From assembly GCA_015179025.1 (NCBI GenBank), contig WHUX01000008.1:310001-374000 (forward strand): a stretch of DNA of 64,000 bases, written 5' to 3'. A program made the translations under genes and the position numbers. This document shows, piece by piece, positions 12,255-24,651 of the stretch; position 1 is the first letter of the stretch, and every line of letters starts with the position of its first letter. The notes beneath the pieces are model-generated. The model ran no database searches. It saw only the letters and a program-made list of their open reading frames with translations, and was not told where the DNA came from. This stretch comes from Terfezia claveryi. Its lineage: Eukaryota > Ascomycota > Pezizomycetes > Pezizales > Pezizaceae.

Positions 12255-12342
12255 TGCAGATTAATTTGCCTTACCCTGAATCCACCCGCTAACTGGGACG
12301 GCATATGAGTAATATATTCAGAAAAAAAAGAAAAAAAAAAAA
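12255..12342 (+). repeat. LINE-family 3' tail, plus orientation
   Basis: It begins GCAGATTAATTTGCCTTACC, passes through CCACCCGCTAACTGGGACGGCATATGAG-type sequence, and ends in an A-rich tail of about 24 nt. This matches the reverse complement of the LINE end at 10.5 kb and the tail at 53.0 kb. It is essentially only the 3' terminus. Confidence 0.65.
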
Positions 12343-12747
12343 TCACAAGGATTGAAAGGGAATACTAGGTAAGCTTCGACAGAATATTCACGGACTCAGC
12401 TGTTGAACGGCTGCTGTACTTACAATTCCTCTCTTCCGTAGGTTCTACTATCTCATGAAAACATCATCGTATTCTGGAATTCCTTTTTGCGCAATCAATG
12501 ATCAAGTTGGCGTCACACAATCTCCGAAAAGGCCAGAGATTTTTCTTCTGTTGTCTTCCGTCGTCGTCGTCGTCGTTACTGTTACACAGTGTTTGCAACG
12601 GTCCGGTCAGGCCAGCCTGGACCAGACGGAGCTCGGCGGGGTCGGGCCTGAATCATCAGGCCAGCGAATTGGGTAGCCGGGTAACCTGGACCGCCTGGAC
12701 CGCCTGGACCGCTTGTGTAAGGAAGTTACATTCCATCCTCCAATGAA

Positions 12748-12990
12748 CTATACAGCATCCGACGGTACAACCGGTCAGACGGTACAACTGGTCAGCTAAC
12801 CTGACAATAAACTGGCTATACACGGTCAAGCGCTAAACGTCCAATCCTATTTACATTCGCCGTGCACTGACTTTTCCGAATTTTTGATATTTGACTACCA
12901 AAGCCTAGTCTCCCCACGCCGACCTTGGCCGCCCTAGGTTAGCTGACCGGTTGTCCAGTCTGACCGGTTGTACCGTCGGACGCTGTATAG
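12748..12990. mobile_element. TIR mini-element (MITE), TA-flanked
   Basis: Left end CTATACAGCATCCGACGGTA and right end (reverse complement) CTATACAGCGTCCGACGGTA begin inverted repeats of about 55 bp with roughly 90% identity (12748-12803 and 12934-12990). Both repeats contain the internal motif GGTACAACCGGTCAGAC or a close variant. Ends read TA|TACAGC...GCTGTA|TA, consistent with a TA target duplication as in Tc1/mariner-type elements. The 240-bp body has no coding capacity, so the element depends on a transposase elsewhere. Confidence 0.8.
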
Positions 12991-13047
12991 CTCGATCAGA
13001 GGTACCTTCCGTTACACTCCAATATAAAACCTAGTGGAACAAGCTAT

Positions 13048-13442
13048 TGTCAGGCCGCCACATGCAACAACTGTAATGTACAAGGCCGACAGATAATAAT
13101 AAAAGTATGGTAACTCATGTATTTCATTTGTATTAATGAACGTGACTTATATAAGTAAGTCACGAGTTGCTTGAGTTATGTTTTCTAGTAGTTTCCAGAA
13201 GTTTCTATCATGTTGATTTCAAATCATGTAATGGGTCAGATGATGGCGCATTGCCCTGGCGCTGCCCCAGCAAGAGTATTCATAAAGGACTTGGATTCCC
13301 TTTAGTCAGAGAAGGAAGGAATTCAAGCAAGATCAGAGATAGAGACACAGACAAGATGTAATTACATATCAATAATTAAAGTATTGAGCTGCTATATTCT
13401 AAGACCCTATACGGGCCTACCTCCCTCTATGTTCCAATAACA
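13048..13442 (+). repeat. Probable solo copia-type LTR
   Basis: A 395-bp unit bounded by TGTCAGGCC and CCAATAACA (TG...CA ends). It contains the AT-rich promoter/termination-like stretch and purine-rich transcript region usual for copia LTRs. It is followed directly by AGTTATAGGCCCGACGGG, which resembles the primer-binding site after many fungal copia LTRs (from recall). I see no internal coding region next to it and no second copy in the window. Confidence 0.42.
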
Positions 13443-14072
13443 AGTTATAGGCCCGACGGGCCTTCAACAAATAGAGTGACAACAGAATATGAGCGAGCAA
13501 GAAGTACTTGAATAGGAACTATAGGTTCCGTGCACCTATAGTTTGTTGTCCTGAACTCTAATGCTGGCGCCGCTGGCAATAGAGGTTCCTAGATAAAGCA
13601 CGACGCTATACCTGGACCGCCTGAATGGCCTGATGCCGCCTGAACGGCAGTCACCATACTTATATCTATCAATATCTCAGTTTTGCTTATATGTGAGCAT
13701 CGTATGCTCTCATGAACATAACCCGGCAATTCAGGCCGTCCAGGCCGTCCAGGCTACTGTATGTAGGTCAGGCGATCCAGGCCGTTTCAGGCAGTGCATG
13801 GACCTCAGCCCTCTCAGGCCAGGCTTTTTTTTAAAAAAAAAAAATACTCATTACTCCTAAAGGCCAGGCTGAACAATGGACGGTTCGTTTCAAACACTGC
13901 TTTCCGTACTTCTATGTTTTTGCGCGCTAGTACCGGTCTCGGGATTGAAGTATGAGCATGAAAACATTACAATTGACCTCAGAACGATGAGTTGTACTAT
14001 AGCGTTCCATCAAAGCGAGTACCGAAAGTGAAGGAGGACATTTATTGGCATATTGCAGAGCCCGGCCCGTAG

Positions 14073-14161
14073 GCCTGGGCACGAGGCGGCTCGAGCCTTT
14101 TCCCTACCGGACTCGAGCCGGCTCGAGCTTTTTCCCGCTCGGGCTCGGCCCGTGCCCAGGC
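14073..14161. mobile_element. Short foldback element
   Basis: An 89-bp GC-rich palindromic unit. Its left arm GCCTGGGCACGAGGCGGCTC is mirrored by the right arm ending GGGCTCGGCCCGTGCCCAGGC, with internal CTCGAGCC/GGCTCGAG repeats. Its ends resemble those of the element at 17437-17592 (TGGGCACGAG), suggesting one family. Confidence 0.6.
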
Positions 14162-14304
14162 ATACCAATGGGCAGGGTACGATGAGTTAATCACCTTGCG
14201 TTCGATGACCAGTGGATATATATTGGGGTTTATTGGCCAACTTAGAGAGGCATTAAACCCTGGCACTAAGATATCCCTAATCACTCACACAGCGTCTTGT
14301 TGTG

Positions 14305-14420
14305 CTTAACTTGCCTTGTCCTGAATTCACCCGGGTTTCAGGGTGGCTCCTCGTGGTCCCCTTAATGGGACCGAATAGCAGTAAGGAGTATTAAAATAAA
14401 ATAAAATAAAAAATAAAAAA
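14305..14420 (+). repeat. LINE-family 3' tail, plus orientation
   Basis: It starts CTTAACTTGCCTTGTCCTGA, continues through ACCCGGGTTTCAGGGTGGCTC and TGGTCCCCTTAATGGGACCG, and ends in an (ATAAA)n-like tail at 14393-14420. This is the same 3' terminus as the LINE at 10.5 kb and lacks coding sequence. Confidence 0.7.
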
Positions 14421-17400
14421 GCGTCTTGTTGTGCCCTAGGAGGGCCGAATGGACTACAATGGACCTTATTGAATTACAAATACTGGCGCAACTCCTAACC
14501 CGCCACAGCTGCTGATGAGCGTAACGACCATTCCAACACCGAGAGTGAAGCCTTCTCCGTCATTGCCCGAGCTAAGGAGGATATCCTCTTACCTTTTTTT
14601 TTTTTTTCATTCTGGATCTCTTACAACATTTACATGTTTGGTGGCTGGAGTCCTGACGACTCGAGCTCGGTTGGTTTTAATCAGATGTAGGTTCTAAGTA
14701 CCCCTTCGTTCAAATGGTTCCTAGTGAATACCGGATTGTCTACTACTACAGAGACCCTCCCGACCTACATATATATGAGGCAATTTTCTTTTTTCTTTTT
14801 TTTTTTTTTTTCTAAAGAAAAAAATAAAGCTATGAGGCAATGACATGTTACATTGTAGGAGGAGGTAAAAGGCACAAATGGCTTTCAAGTTGCGCTATAT
14901 GTACAGAAGTTACATGGATATATGCCAAATGTGATGGCCTCCCCAATTGATGAGGGGCACACGGGAACTTCTTACTACAAGCCTGTCAAACCAGCATTGG
15001 GTGTTAGAGGGACCGAGGTAGGGGCGGGAGAAAAAACCCCACATATTATGGCCATGGAGGGGAGAGCGTTCAAGGACAATCGTACGGTATTATTCTGAAA
15101 GCGAGAGTATATCTTATTGCAAGGATACACAGCAGCGTCGTATTAGGCCAGAGGAAGTCTGAGGTCGAACGGCATGTCGCAGTCACTCTGACATAGGGAA
15201 CGCCATGTAGCATCAATCATAGTCTATATCCCACTTTCTGAATGTCGACTTTAGATATTGCCCTACCACTGTCTACCCCAGGCCTCGTAACTAAACCTCC
15301 AGTCAGGTTTCCTGACATATCGCTAAGTGGCCAGAGACGCCTCGCGGCATCACCCTTGCTTTGCCTTCTCATATTATGTTTATATACGTTTTCGATGTAA
15401 AAAAACGAAGTTTTTCTTTTATTCTGGGAATAGACGGCTAACCGCCTCACCCTTTGCACCGTGACTCCACATTTACCAGGTGAAAGGGTGTCCAGTCCAG
15501 GATCGAGATAAATAAATACCGCTTCCGCGGAATAGAATAAGCGCTGGTATCCATGGTCGGTTCAAGAATGCTAAAGTCACTTCCACTTTGGGTAGCTTCG
15601 GGCTATTGTCATCCCTCTACGAGCGTCTGATCGAGGCTATGTCAGCCAATCGGTACTATGGTTCTGTCCCAATGAGGTTGCTAATCAAGACAAGCCAATC
15701 AGATAGACTCAACCGAGCCATCGATAGACCGCATGATACTTAACTGCAGTGGGCGATGGGAAGCTTAAGGCATATTGGAGATCGATTAATCAAAAGCCCA
15801 GCTGCAGTGCAAGAACAATCAGGAGCAGAACTCGAAAGGCACGGACAGGTAAGACTTAGCTCACAATAGAGGACCATAGAATTTAACATAGCACTCATCT
15901 AGAAATCGTACAGTAAGTGATCTAATTGAACCAGAAAACACTATATAGGCAACTGAAGGATAAACCTACGAAGACAGAAGCTTGGTGATTCCCGTTCATC
16001 TGAGCTTCTACGGTATATATTGATATCAATGCGAAAACGCAACCTTCTTATTTCTACAATCCCAGTCACACCCCACATAATTCATATGCAAAGGATGCAT
16101 AGGGTTAGCCATGAAAGAAATTATATACCTATGTACTGTACATACTGGATTCGGAGCAAATCACCCACTGGTTGGGGAAACTTGGTAAAGGCGATCCAGA
16201 GATTCGATGGCAGCCCACCGAAAAACCTAAAATAATGCACCTCACAGGTACCGGTAGGTAGGTATGGACCTAGAATCAGGTGCCTTAATGAGTGTAAATA
16301 TCTACTTGTTATATACAAGTCAGACCGCTCTAAAAAATGTACAATCTACTTTGGAACTTCACTGGCGAGGTAAATTTACTAATTACATTACACACAAGTT
16401 CTAGGCAGCAGCATACATTTTCGCAACTCTTAATCACATTCGGGTTTCACACCCACGTGTGTCACTGTGGCGTCGTGCGTGACCCAGATGTGATACTGGG
16501 ATTCTGTTTCAGATGTACATAGCCTGTTTTCGGTATCAGTGCGGTGAATTTGTCATCTGGAACCCTTAGGGGGCGTCATTTGGATTATTAACACAAGGGC
16601 TACGGAAATCGGCAGCCACTGCTGTATAGGTTACAATTATGCAAGAGGATTGAAGTCACAAAGTATTAATGAGTTCATGGTGGTGCGAGTGGTGTTTGGA
16701 GTTTTCTCAATTCTATGACGTTCGAATTCAAACTGTCCCGTGAGTAGTCAATTGATTATTTGGCGTCTCATTAAGGTTTTAGAGTTACGGGTACAGGAGA
16801 CTAAAAAGTATTGGTTAAATTGGACTGCTAAGCTGAATGTCAAAGCCCCCACGGCCATTTGATCGGAGGATGTATTCTGCCGACCTGTTTCTATAATTAT
16901 CAGATCACCGAATTTGAACCAATCATGAGGAGGTGGGGTGGTAGTCTCGCTTGAGGTGGGCCGGTAGTCTTGTAGGGTATGGGATGAATGGGGATACCTT
17001 TGGAGGAAAGGGCAAATATCGCTCTAGTGGTAAGCAGTCGATGACTGGAGAAAAGAAATCTAAAGAACCTTACGTACATAACTTCTAACATCAGGTAGCA
17101 GTGCAAACAATCAAACAAAGCGCTGGTAGTGATCTCTTGGAAAAATTTGATACTATACAGGAGGAACATCGGCTCGCATGATCCAGCCGGAGCTGGTCAT
17201 TTAGATTCTTGGAGACAATCGTTGGGGTATCAAGTACATTAGGTAGGTCTTTTGTCCACCTAATCAGGATATGGGTACAAAATCCACTCGAAAAAAGTTC
17301 GCCAGGCAGCAGCGTACACCACTCTAAGATGTTTTTTTCGCTATAAAATTCTAGAATCTTTTGGTTACTGGGGTTACTATTTTGCCAGGTGCCTTGTTTT

Positions 17401-17436
17401 CCAAGGTACTCACATCGTGTGATGCCGCTCTACGCA
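14421..17436. other. Intergenic region, no gene seen
   Basis: About 3 kb with only short overlapping frames. A long T-run followed by A-rich sequence lies near 14783-14825. I find no recognisable domain, terminal repeat pair or splice pattern. Confidence 0.45.
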
Positions 17437-17592
17437 TGGGCACGAGACAGGACGCCTCGAAACCAACACTAAAAAGTCTCGAGGTGTCTTGAGAAAATCC
17501 TTCAGAGCCACGCATTTGGTATATGGCTGGTACCTTTGTGTATCAGCTTACGTTAAAATTGTCAAGGACAGTCTCGAGGCGTCTCGTACCCA
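17437..17592. mobile_element. Short TIR element
   Basis: Left TGGGCACGAGACAGGACGCC and right (reverse complement) TGGGTACGAGACGCCTCGAG form imperfect inverted repeats around a non-coding 156-bp body. The left arm also has AGGACGCCTCGA and the right arm the AGGACAGTCTCGAGGCGTCT equivalent. It shares end sequence with the foldback at 14073-14161. Confidence 0.55.
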
Positions 17593-18558
17593 GGCAGTAG
17601 CAGCCACTCCCCATAGGTCATGCTTGTGCTGGCGGGGGAAATATCTAGAGGCATATCCAGTATCCTAGCATGGCGGGAGACCATGGCACTACAGGGGTTC
17701 GTCATTGGCACATGGAAATATGAAGCATTTTTTTCTCGAGATGTCAGGGATGTTGGAGTGATTGAAGCGGCGAGACTACGGATTGCTGCGGGAGAGAGGA
17801 AGAAGGAAAAGAGTAAGCCAAGTATCGATGGTTGGGCATCTAATCTATCCCTAGAGAATGTATTGGTCTGAGGCATATGGCAGTCTGGTTGGCAGATATG
17901 GCAGGATGACTCAAGGTCGAACTAGGCAAGAAGTGAAGCAACATGGAGGATATCCGCGGAAGAAGTTGGTATATAAGACTTTGGGTTTTCTAGGAGGAGG
18001 AGGAAGAAAAGGAGGAGAGCACAGGATTACAAACACAAGGAATACCAGTTTTTCTTCGTCACCAAGCTTGTTTACTGCACCAGGGTCTTTGCCGTCCTCG
18101 TCCTCGAATAGGAAAAGTTCTTTCAATCCTTCCTTTATTGACAGCATATATTGGACTCAAATCCTCTCCACAGGCCCATAACAACTATTTGGGTCGTACA
18201 GCTTATTGCGCTACTACTATCATCCACTCACCATACACAAAACTGAAACTGAAGACCCAATTGCCTGGTTGCTACGCATGTGAGTCCACCCATTGCTCTC
18301 CACCTTTTGCGTTCTCCACGGCCAATAGTTTTCACTTCACGCATATTCGTCCCAGGAAAGTCCAAAGGGAATCGGAGCGCAGATCCTCCCAAAAGAAAGG
18401 GAAATGCATAAGATTTAATGATGCTAAGATAAATTTTCCTCACAGCTCATCGCAGCACGACATATTCCACACTATCAGTTCCAAAGCCGTTACTCGGCAC
18501 AATAAAACATATCGTATATCACACTTCAACGACCTTCAGGGCGTTAGCGGTTAGTAAG

Positions 18559-20096
18559 ATGTACGCAGATTCGGTGATGACAAGACATACCATGGTTTCT
18601 ACCATGATGCAGTCAGTACAAGCTACAAAACCGCAAATTTCAGTAACCTTGAAGGGAGAGGAGAAGGGTGCCGATATTTCAGTAAAGTGTTTTACAACTG
18701 GGGATAAGATTGAAGGAGAAGTTAGCTTTGTGACGCCCTCAGATACACGATTTGATGAAATATATATAGGATTTGAAGGTAGGTTTGAATCCGAATAGGA
18801 CTTACATAGCTAAGAGGATGGGTTGCTAACCAGAGCAAAACAGGCATTACAAGAGTATGGATGGAACGATACGGAGCCGCTCCTTGTGGACCTATGCTAT
18901 CTACACGAACGGTTGGTGATCCTCAACGGCGGGGAAGTTACCGGACTCCATTTTTAACAACTCGACAGTTCCTCAAACTCTCCCAACCTGTGGATGAATC
19001 CTCGCTCCCCCACCCGCGGATCGCAGAGAAGGGACGTCGATATACATTTCCTTTTGTTTTTGTTGTTCCAGAGCGACTACTCTCCAACGTGTGCCGCCAC
19101 TGGCACAAGAACGCCGCGGTCGAGAACGCCCATATGCAACTACCCCCAAGCCTAGGTGACGGCGCGGCACCAGCTTATGGTGGATGCACGTACGATGATA
19201 TCTCACCGGATATGACCCGAATCTCGTATGGTATCACGGTAAAGATCCTCAAGCGCAGGGATAGCGATAACAAGACTGTCACTCTTGCAGAGGAGACTCG
19301 AAAGGTCCGTATACTACCCGCATACCAAGACCCTCCACCCATCATGATCGACTCTTCAGATAAGGACTTCGCTCTCCGCAAGAAACGTACAATTCGCAAG
19401 GGCTTCCTTAAGGGAAAGCTGGGAAGACTAGTTGTGGAAGCACAGCAACCAAGCGCTCTTCACACCCTCACCAGCTCCGCCTGCCCTCCTGCTACAACAG
19501 TCCCCGTCACTGTATCTTTCTTTCCAGCAGATCCTAGTCTCCAACCACCAGCCCTAAACACACTTAGCACAAAGCTCCGCACGCATACTTTCTTCTCAAC
19601 AAACCCAATAATGTACTTCCCTGTCCCTAGCCATGTCGCCCTCGACGGCGCCCTAGGTCGGCACCACGAGAGCTCGTTCGTAGGCGCGCAGAACCTCAGC
19701 GGTGTAAAATGGACCCCACACTACACCCTCGGTGGGATAACCGACTATTACACTACAGAACTAACCCTCCCCATCGTCACCCCGAAATGCAAATACCTCG
19801 TTCCAAGTTTCCACAGCTGTCTCGTCTCCCGCTCCTATTCAATCGAAGTCCACCTCGACGTACACACACCCGGATACAACATGGGCATCCACCCTGGAGT
19901 TACCCTCAAGATTCCACTACAGGTCTCTAACCCCGTCAGTGAGCAAAACCAGGGCCAGAATGATGAGGAAGTGGCGGCGGGTGTGGATGAGTTTTTAACT
20001 CCGAGAAGTATCGCTCCTCCAGAAGGGGTACCATTGCGGTCAGAGTATGAGGCAAGGGAGGGGAGGGGGAGGAGCACCAGCTTCCACCGTTTATGA
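18559..20096 (+). CDS. Arrestin-related trafficking adaptor (arrestin N-like domain)
   Basis: Two exons, 18559-18778 and 18844-20096, joined over a 65-nt intron (GTAGGT...GCTAAC...CAG), give a 490-residue protein. Residues 26-70 (PQISVTLKG... through DEIYIGFEG) and the following EKGRRYTFPFVFVVPERLL segment match the arrestin N-terminal beta-sandwich of fungal ART/Rim8-like adaptors. A second sandwich runs to KCKYLVPSFHSCLVSRSYSIEV and ends LKIPLQVSNP. By family, such proteins bring a Rsp5-type ubiquitin ligase to plasma-membrane transporters and trigger their endocytosis. The expected PY motif is absent before the stop at 20094. A Pro-rich tail with PPGY follows in the -1 frame (see findings), so the C-terminus is probably truncated by a one-base loss near 20050-20072. 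The start could be any of three nearby in-frame ATGs. Confidence 0.85.
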
Positions 20097-20550
20097 GGGT
20101 TCATAGGCCGAATATGCCGCCGCCACCAGGATACAGCTCTTTCCCGGGAGCATATGTGCCTGTGAGGATCCCGAGTCCGGTGGGGGTTAGCCCAGGGTGT
20201 GGTTAAAAGGTGAGGATAAACATGGGATGATAGTGGAGCTATGTTGTTGCTGTTGTTGCATTGACTGGTTGTTCTTACGACTAATTATTTCCTTGTGGTA
20301 ATTAACGACGCTTACGACCCGAGAGTTTTTTTTCCCCATACATCTTGGTATTGCTCATGTTTACTGTTTTACCGATTCTTCTGTGGTAAGAAAAACAAAA
20401 TCTCTCTGCATAACCCCCACCCATATATATATACATATCGAACGTATACATCATATGTATCATATGATTTCTATCGCTTTTTTTTTTATACTTTTTTGCC
20501 CTTGTACATATATCTATCTTATGCTTCTGGACTTTAAACTGTTCTACTAT

Positions 20551-20632
20551 TATATATATGTTCTGGTCCGTTGTGGAATTCAGTCCATTTCGGAATGGAC
20601 CGGTCATTTCCGCAATGGCATATATGTGTACA
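20551..20632. mobile_element. Foldback mini-element of the TATATGTTCTGG family
   Basis: It starts TATATATATGTTCTGGTCCG and ends CATATATGTGTAC, with nested inverted sequence GGTCCGTT...CAGTCC ATTTCGGAAT GGACCGGTC in between. A second copy is at 33959-34030, and the same end sequence caps the 1.26-kb element at 30066-31322. Confidence 0.6.
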
Positions 20633-20865
20633 ATGGGCAATGTATGAAGGAAAATTGAGAGAGAACCGAGTCTATTATTTTATACGCTTGCTCAAACCTC
20701 TACTTCAGTCAAACCCCAGACTTCACTGCGAGAAATTCCATGACACCTCTGAATTAAAAGTACTATAGGTCTTGTTCTTTCCTGCATGCAGTAAAGTGTC
20801 ACATCAAATATATCATGCTCCAAAACCACCGGGAAACCCATCATTATTTGTGTCAGCAAATAAAA

Positions 20866-20998
20866 TAACAGTACATCATTGCACAGCTCATATTCATTTA
20901 TTGATCTTCCATCGTAGCCTAATTGCTGGCAAAACCACCTTGCTGGGGCCATCAAGTTTGAGTCTCGTAGATACTTATGCTTTGATTTTGTAGTTGGA
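20866..20998 (+). repeat. Dispersed repeat, copy 1
   Basis: About 130 bp align by eye with 33161-33300 at roughly 80% identity, both containing GCAGCTCATATTCATTTA or a close variant, a TTCCATYRTAG core, GCTGGGGCC, and CAAGTTTGRGTCTCG. There are no terminal repeats or coding capacity. Each copy has a foldback mini-element within about 0.7 kb (here upstream, at the other copy downstream). Confidence 0.65.
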
Positions 20999-21744
20999 TT
21001 GGATTTTATAGGGAATTTACTCCTCGAAGCTCAACCTACTTATTATTGTATGCAAATAATCTTCCAAAACTTGTAATAGTATGCGCAGTACCAGAGAATG
21101 CTTCAATTGCTGAGCTGGAGTCGGAAACCTAGGGGGTTGAAACTGATACAAAATCAATACCGCGCCATTATCTTCTGCAACTGACATTATGGTAGGAGCG
21201 GGAATGCCGCGGTATGCTGGGTAATATCCGTAGTATCGCGGTGTGCAGAGTATGTTGTTGCGTTGAACAGTATTGCTGTGGAAAGTTTCAATTCCCTAAC
21301 AGATACATATATGTGTTGCAAGGGTCTGGATGTCCATGGATTTCGAACGGTGTTAATTGTATTTTGGTTGTTTTATTTGCTCACAAATGACGTGGTTTTA
21401 TAAGTGCTTAGTATCAGACCAGTTTACAGTACGTACCAGTACCATATGCCAAAGTTATTTCAACCAAACTTACTTTCTCACTTGTGGGGGTCCTAAATAA
21501 GTCCCCCTTCCCCACACTTACTTACAAACCCCATACACAGGTATGCAAGTTCGCAAATCGGATTTCCCCTAAACTATTTATAAACTTTATAGCCGTTAAA
21601 AGTCGTCGGATTTCATGCATGGCATGATAACTGAAACCAGGGGCAGTGCAGCTACAACTAGACATATATATCCCCAATCTTCCAGAATCCTGCCAGCTGC
21701 AATTACCCCATGTTGCGTACACAGAGTTTACGCTTGCACCCCAC

Positions 21745-24048
21745 CTATGTGTATATAGTCCCTACCTTGAGTGGGCCCTTCCCGCCTAACTGAAGGTAAC
21801 CAAGCCCCTTCTTCGCACCCCCTTTCGTATTCACCTCCACACTATCCTTCCGCTTCTCCATCGGCTGCTTCCCATCCCCCACATACCCTGGTATCCTCAT
21901 GGCCTGCCAACTATCCCTCAACTCAACTGCCCCCTGTCCCGTTGTATCCCGTCCCCAGTCCCTACCAAGCTTGAACATCGCCCACGAATCCAGGTACGCC
22001 GTCCAAGTGGGGGTATTCCACAACCTCAAGCTCATAAACACCACAACACACACTGGAAAGAGTAGTATGATGGGCACAAACCTCAGTGGCATCGGGCCCC
22101 TATAGATTTTCACGTCTGTTTCGTAAATGAAGCCGTATTGTTTTGCGTGGTTAAAGAATGAACCAAGTTGTTCGATCAGGGTGGAGTTTACCAGACCAAT
22201 GAGCGAATTCTTGAAGACAGTGCTGTTGACACGGACCATGTTATCGATTAGGTATCTATCTTTCGACGAAGGTGCTCGCTCAGAGGTTGACTTGGTGAGC
22301 TGTTCTTTGGGATCTCCTGGGTGTTGAACTCCGAACCAAATTGGGAGTGAGGAATTATAGTCGTTCCTGTCCTTGGCGTAATTTGATTCGAGGAAATATT
22401 CATGTAGAAAGTTGAGGGGTAATGTCGCGGTTACATTAAGTAGGAGTTCAAGGTGGTGCCATAGTTTTTCCTCTACCACAGGAGTGAGTTGGGGCAGTTC
22501 GCCAGGCAGGGGGCGGGGTGCTCCCCTCACAACGAGCGGCGTGAAATGCATGAACTTTCGTACGATAGAGTCAACAACTCCATATCCTGGAATGTACCCC
22601 ATTGTGCAATTGATAACCTCAACGTAGTATTCAGTCCCTGACAACTTGTCACCACTTTTGAACGAATATGGCGGCGTGGCATTGTTAGCAAATGGAAGAC
22701 CCATTCCCGACGCTTGGTAATCCGGGTTAATCTTCAATGCAATTTCCGTGGATATAGTAACCCCATCTTGAGACGTCACATTATTCGCCAACGCACAGGA
22801 GGCCACTTGAGAGACATGCTGCCCATTGCGCTTCCCTAGAGAGGTCCGTGTATGGCAAAGACTTTTATCGTTCACAGCACTGCAGTTGATTTTGCATCCC
22901 CATTGAGGCCTGGAGAGGTCTAGAAGCGTTGGTTCTTTGCCAGCCTGCATAGGTTGACATTGTAGGGTTTGAATGAAACCCAGGGTATTTGCAACTATCA
23001 AGCCTTCCCGGTCTTGAGGCGTCGATGAAACGAAATGGCCGAGCGGACTGATATCATAGGCTGGCGGGAAAAAAGACAAGTTCTCCCTCAGATTAATTGT
23101 CTGCATGTCCGTATAACCCCGCATCCGACCCCAGACCGCCTTATACCAACCACCATCATACAATCTTAGGTTCCCTAGACTTCGTTGTGGTCTACTATGC
23201 ATCCAGCCTTTGATCTCGGGTGTTAGTCCCTCAATAGCCTGCGAAGTAGAATTCCGCAATTCCCAGGTCGAAACACCATCATACTCAATTGAGTGCCAAA
23301 ACTGTTCCGCGGTGGTATAATATCCTACTGTTATCAAGGGAAATCCCAGGAATGCTGTCATAGCGAGAAGTGTTAATCTCCACCATACCCTATTTTAATC
23401 ATCAGTTACATCCTTCATCATTATCTCATATCATAGAACTTACCAAGGAAGATTGCCAACTTTCATTGCGGAAATCCATCCGCCAGCTCCCGACCAGCTC
23501 CTATCGGCCAAGAGGAATAGTTGAGCGGCTGTAAGCTTGTGTGGCGGCACTCTTCCTTCGAGCCTTTGTGTTAATGGGGGTAACGTTGATGAAAGGACTG
23601 CAGTCATTATAGGCACATGTAGAATCGCCAGGACTGTCCTGGTTACTGAAAGCCCATTCACTACACCCTTTCTCCAGGGAGTCCCTTGCCGTCCGAATGC
23701 TCTCCAATCCATCCAATCTCGTGTTCGATCTGATGGTAGTGAATGTGCCCAGGCTGCATATTCCAACAGGCAAACAAATGCTATCAAAAAGAACAGCCAG
23801 CTGATCGAAAGATAGCACTGGAAATGATGTGTTCTCAATGGGGATCCTTGTGTGACATCGTCGTACGGGAGTAAACCTGGAGTTAGCTTTACTTCCCTGA
23901 ATACAGATTGCCGCCTTCGCTCCTCCTCATCAGTAGAATAAACGGGAGGAGAGGAAGGGATTTCCGGTAGTGGCTGGATTATTGGCCTCGATATAGTTCC
24001 TTCTCGTGCGAGATTCTTACGAAAAGGGTTTGAAAACGTAAATGTCAT
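21745..24048 (-). CDS. Uncharacterised multi-pass membrane protein with glycosylated luminal domain
   Basis: Exons 24048-23444 and 23389-21745 join over a 54-nt intron (GTAAGT, branch TAACTGA, AAATAG) to give 749 residues. Residues 1-75 are a hydrophilic cytosolic-type N-terminus. Hydrophobic segments follow at about 79-103 (SWLFFLIAFVCLLEYAAW), about 134-158 (TRTVLAILHVPIMTAVL) and about 205-228 (LTLLAMTAFLGFPLITVGYY). A large domain of roughly 400 residues comes next, with at least nine N-x-S/T sites and several cysteines, then a last membrane segment near FVPIILLFPVCVVVFMSL and a basic tail. The layout suggests a cell-surface or secretory-pathway protein whose large loop is luminal or outside. 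I recognise similar arrangements in unnamed fungal membrane proteins but cannot assign a function. The intron keeps frame exactly, supporting the join. Confidence 0.75.
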
Positions 24049-24651
24049 TACCGCAAAGTCCTTAAAGAAAAAATACTACCTGAGCAAAAACTGAAAAGAA
24101 ATAGCACTGCACTGCAGGCTTAGGCGAAGAGAAGAGCGATCACAAAATGGAGACAAAGGAATAAAAAGTGAGAAATATTTGGATCAACAGCTTGAAAGAT
24201 ATATATATCGGCTAGCTTGGTGACCTGGACCCCCGGACCTCGCTGCGTTTCATGTTTTATATAATTTGGTACGGGCATCCTGATAAGACGGAGTACAGAC
24301 ATTGGTATTGATTGTTACCGTGCTTGCTGACCGAATGTATGACCATCTTAAAATAAACAAGGGGTAAGTCACCCAACTTAAAGTGAGACTCTTGGCAGGG
24401 ATCCCCCATTTCTTAGTCATGTGATTTAATAAAGTAGCGTACCTGAGATCTAGGTGAATGGCTGACCACGTTGCTGTTGAGTCGTGTGTCATGCCAGCAT
24501 GATCAACCTGCAAGGGTACCGGCCTGAGCCATTGTAACTCCGCATAAGGAGGCCTTGGAGATAGATCCCCTCGATGATATTATTCACTGTTATTCATAAG
24601 CTTCTTAATCGAAGAAAAAACTTAGATATCTCGGTCTCAACACCGGAGAAG
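24049..24651. other. Divergent promoter region
   Basis: About 600 bp lie between the divergently oriented membrane-protein gene and the F-box gene. They presumably contain both promoters. I see no conserved motif strong enough to name. Confidence 0.4.
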
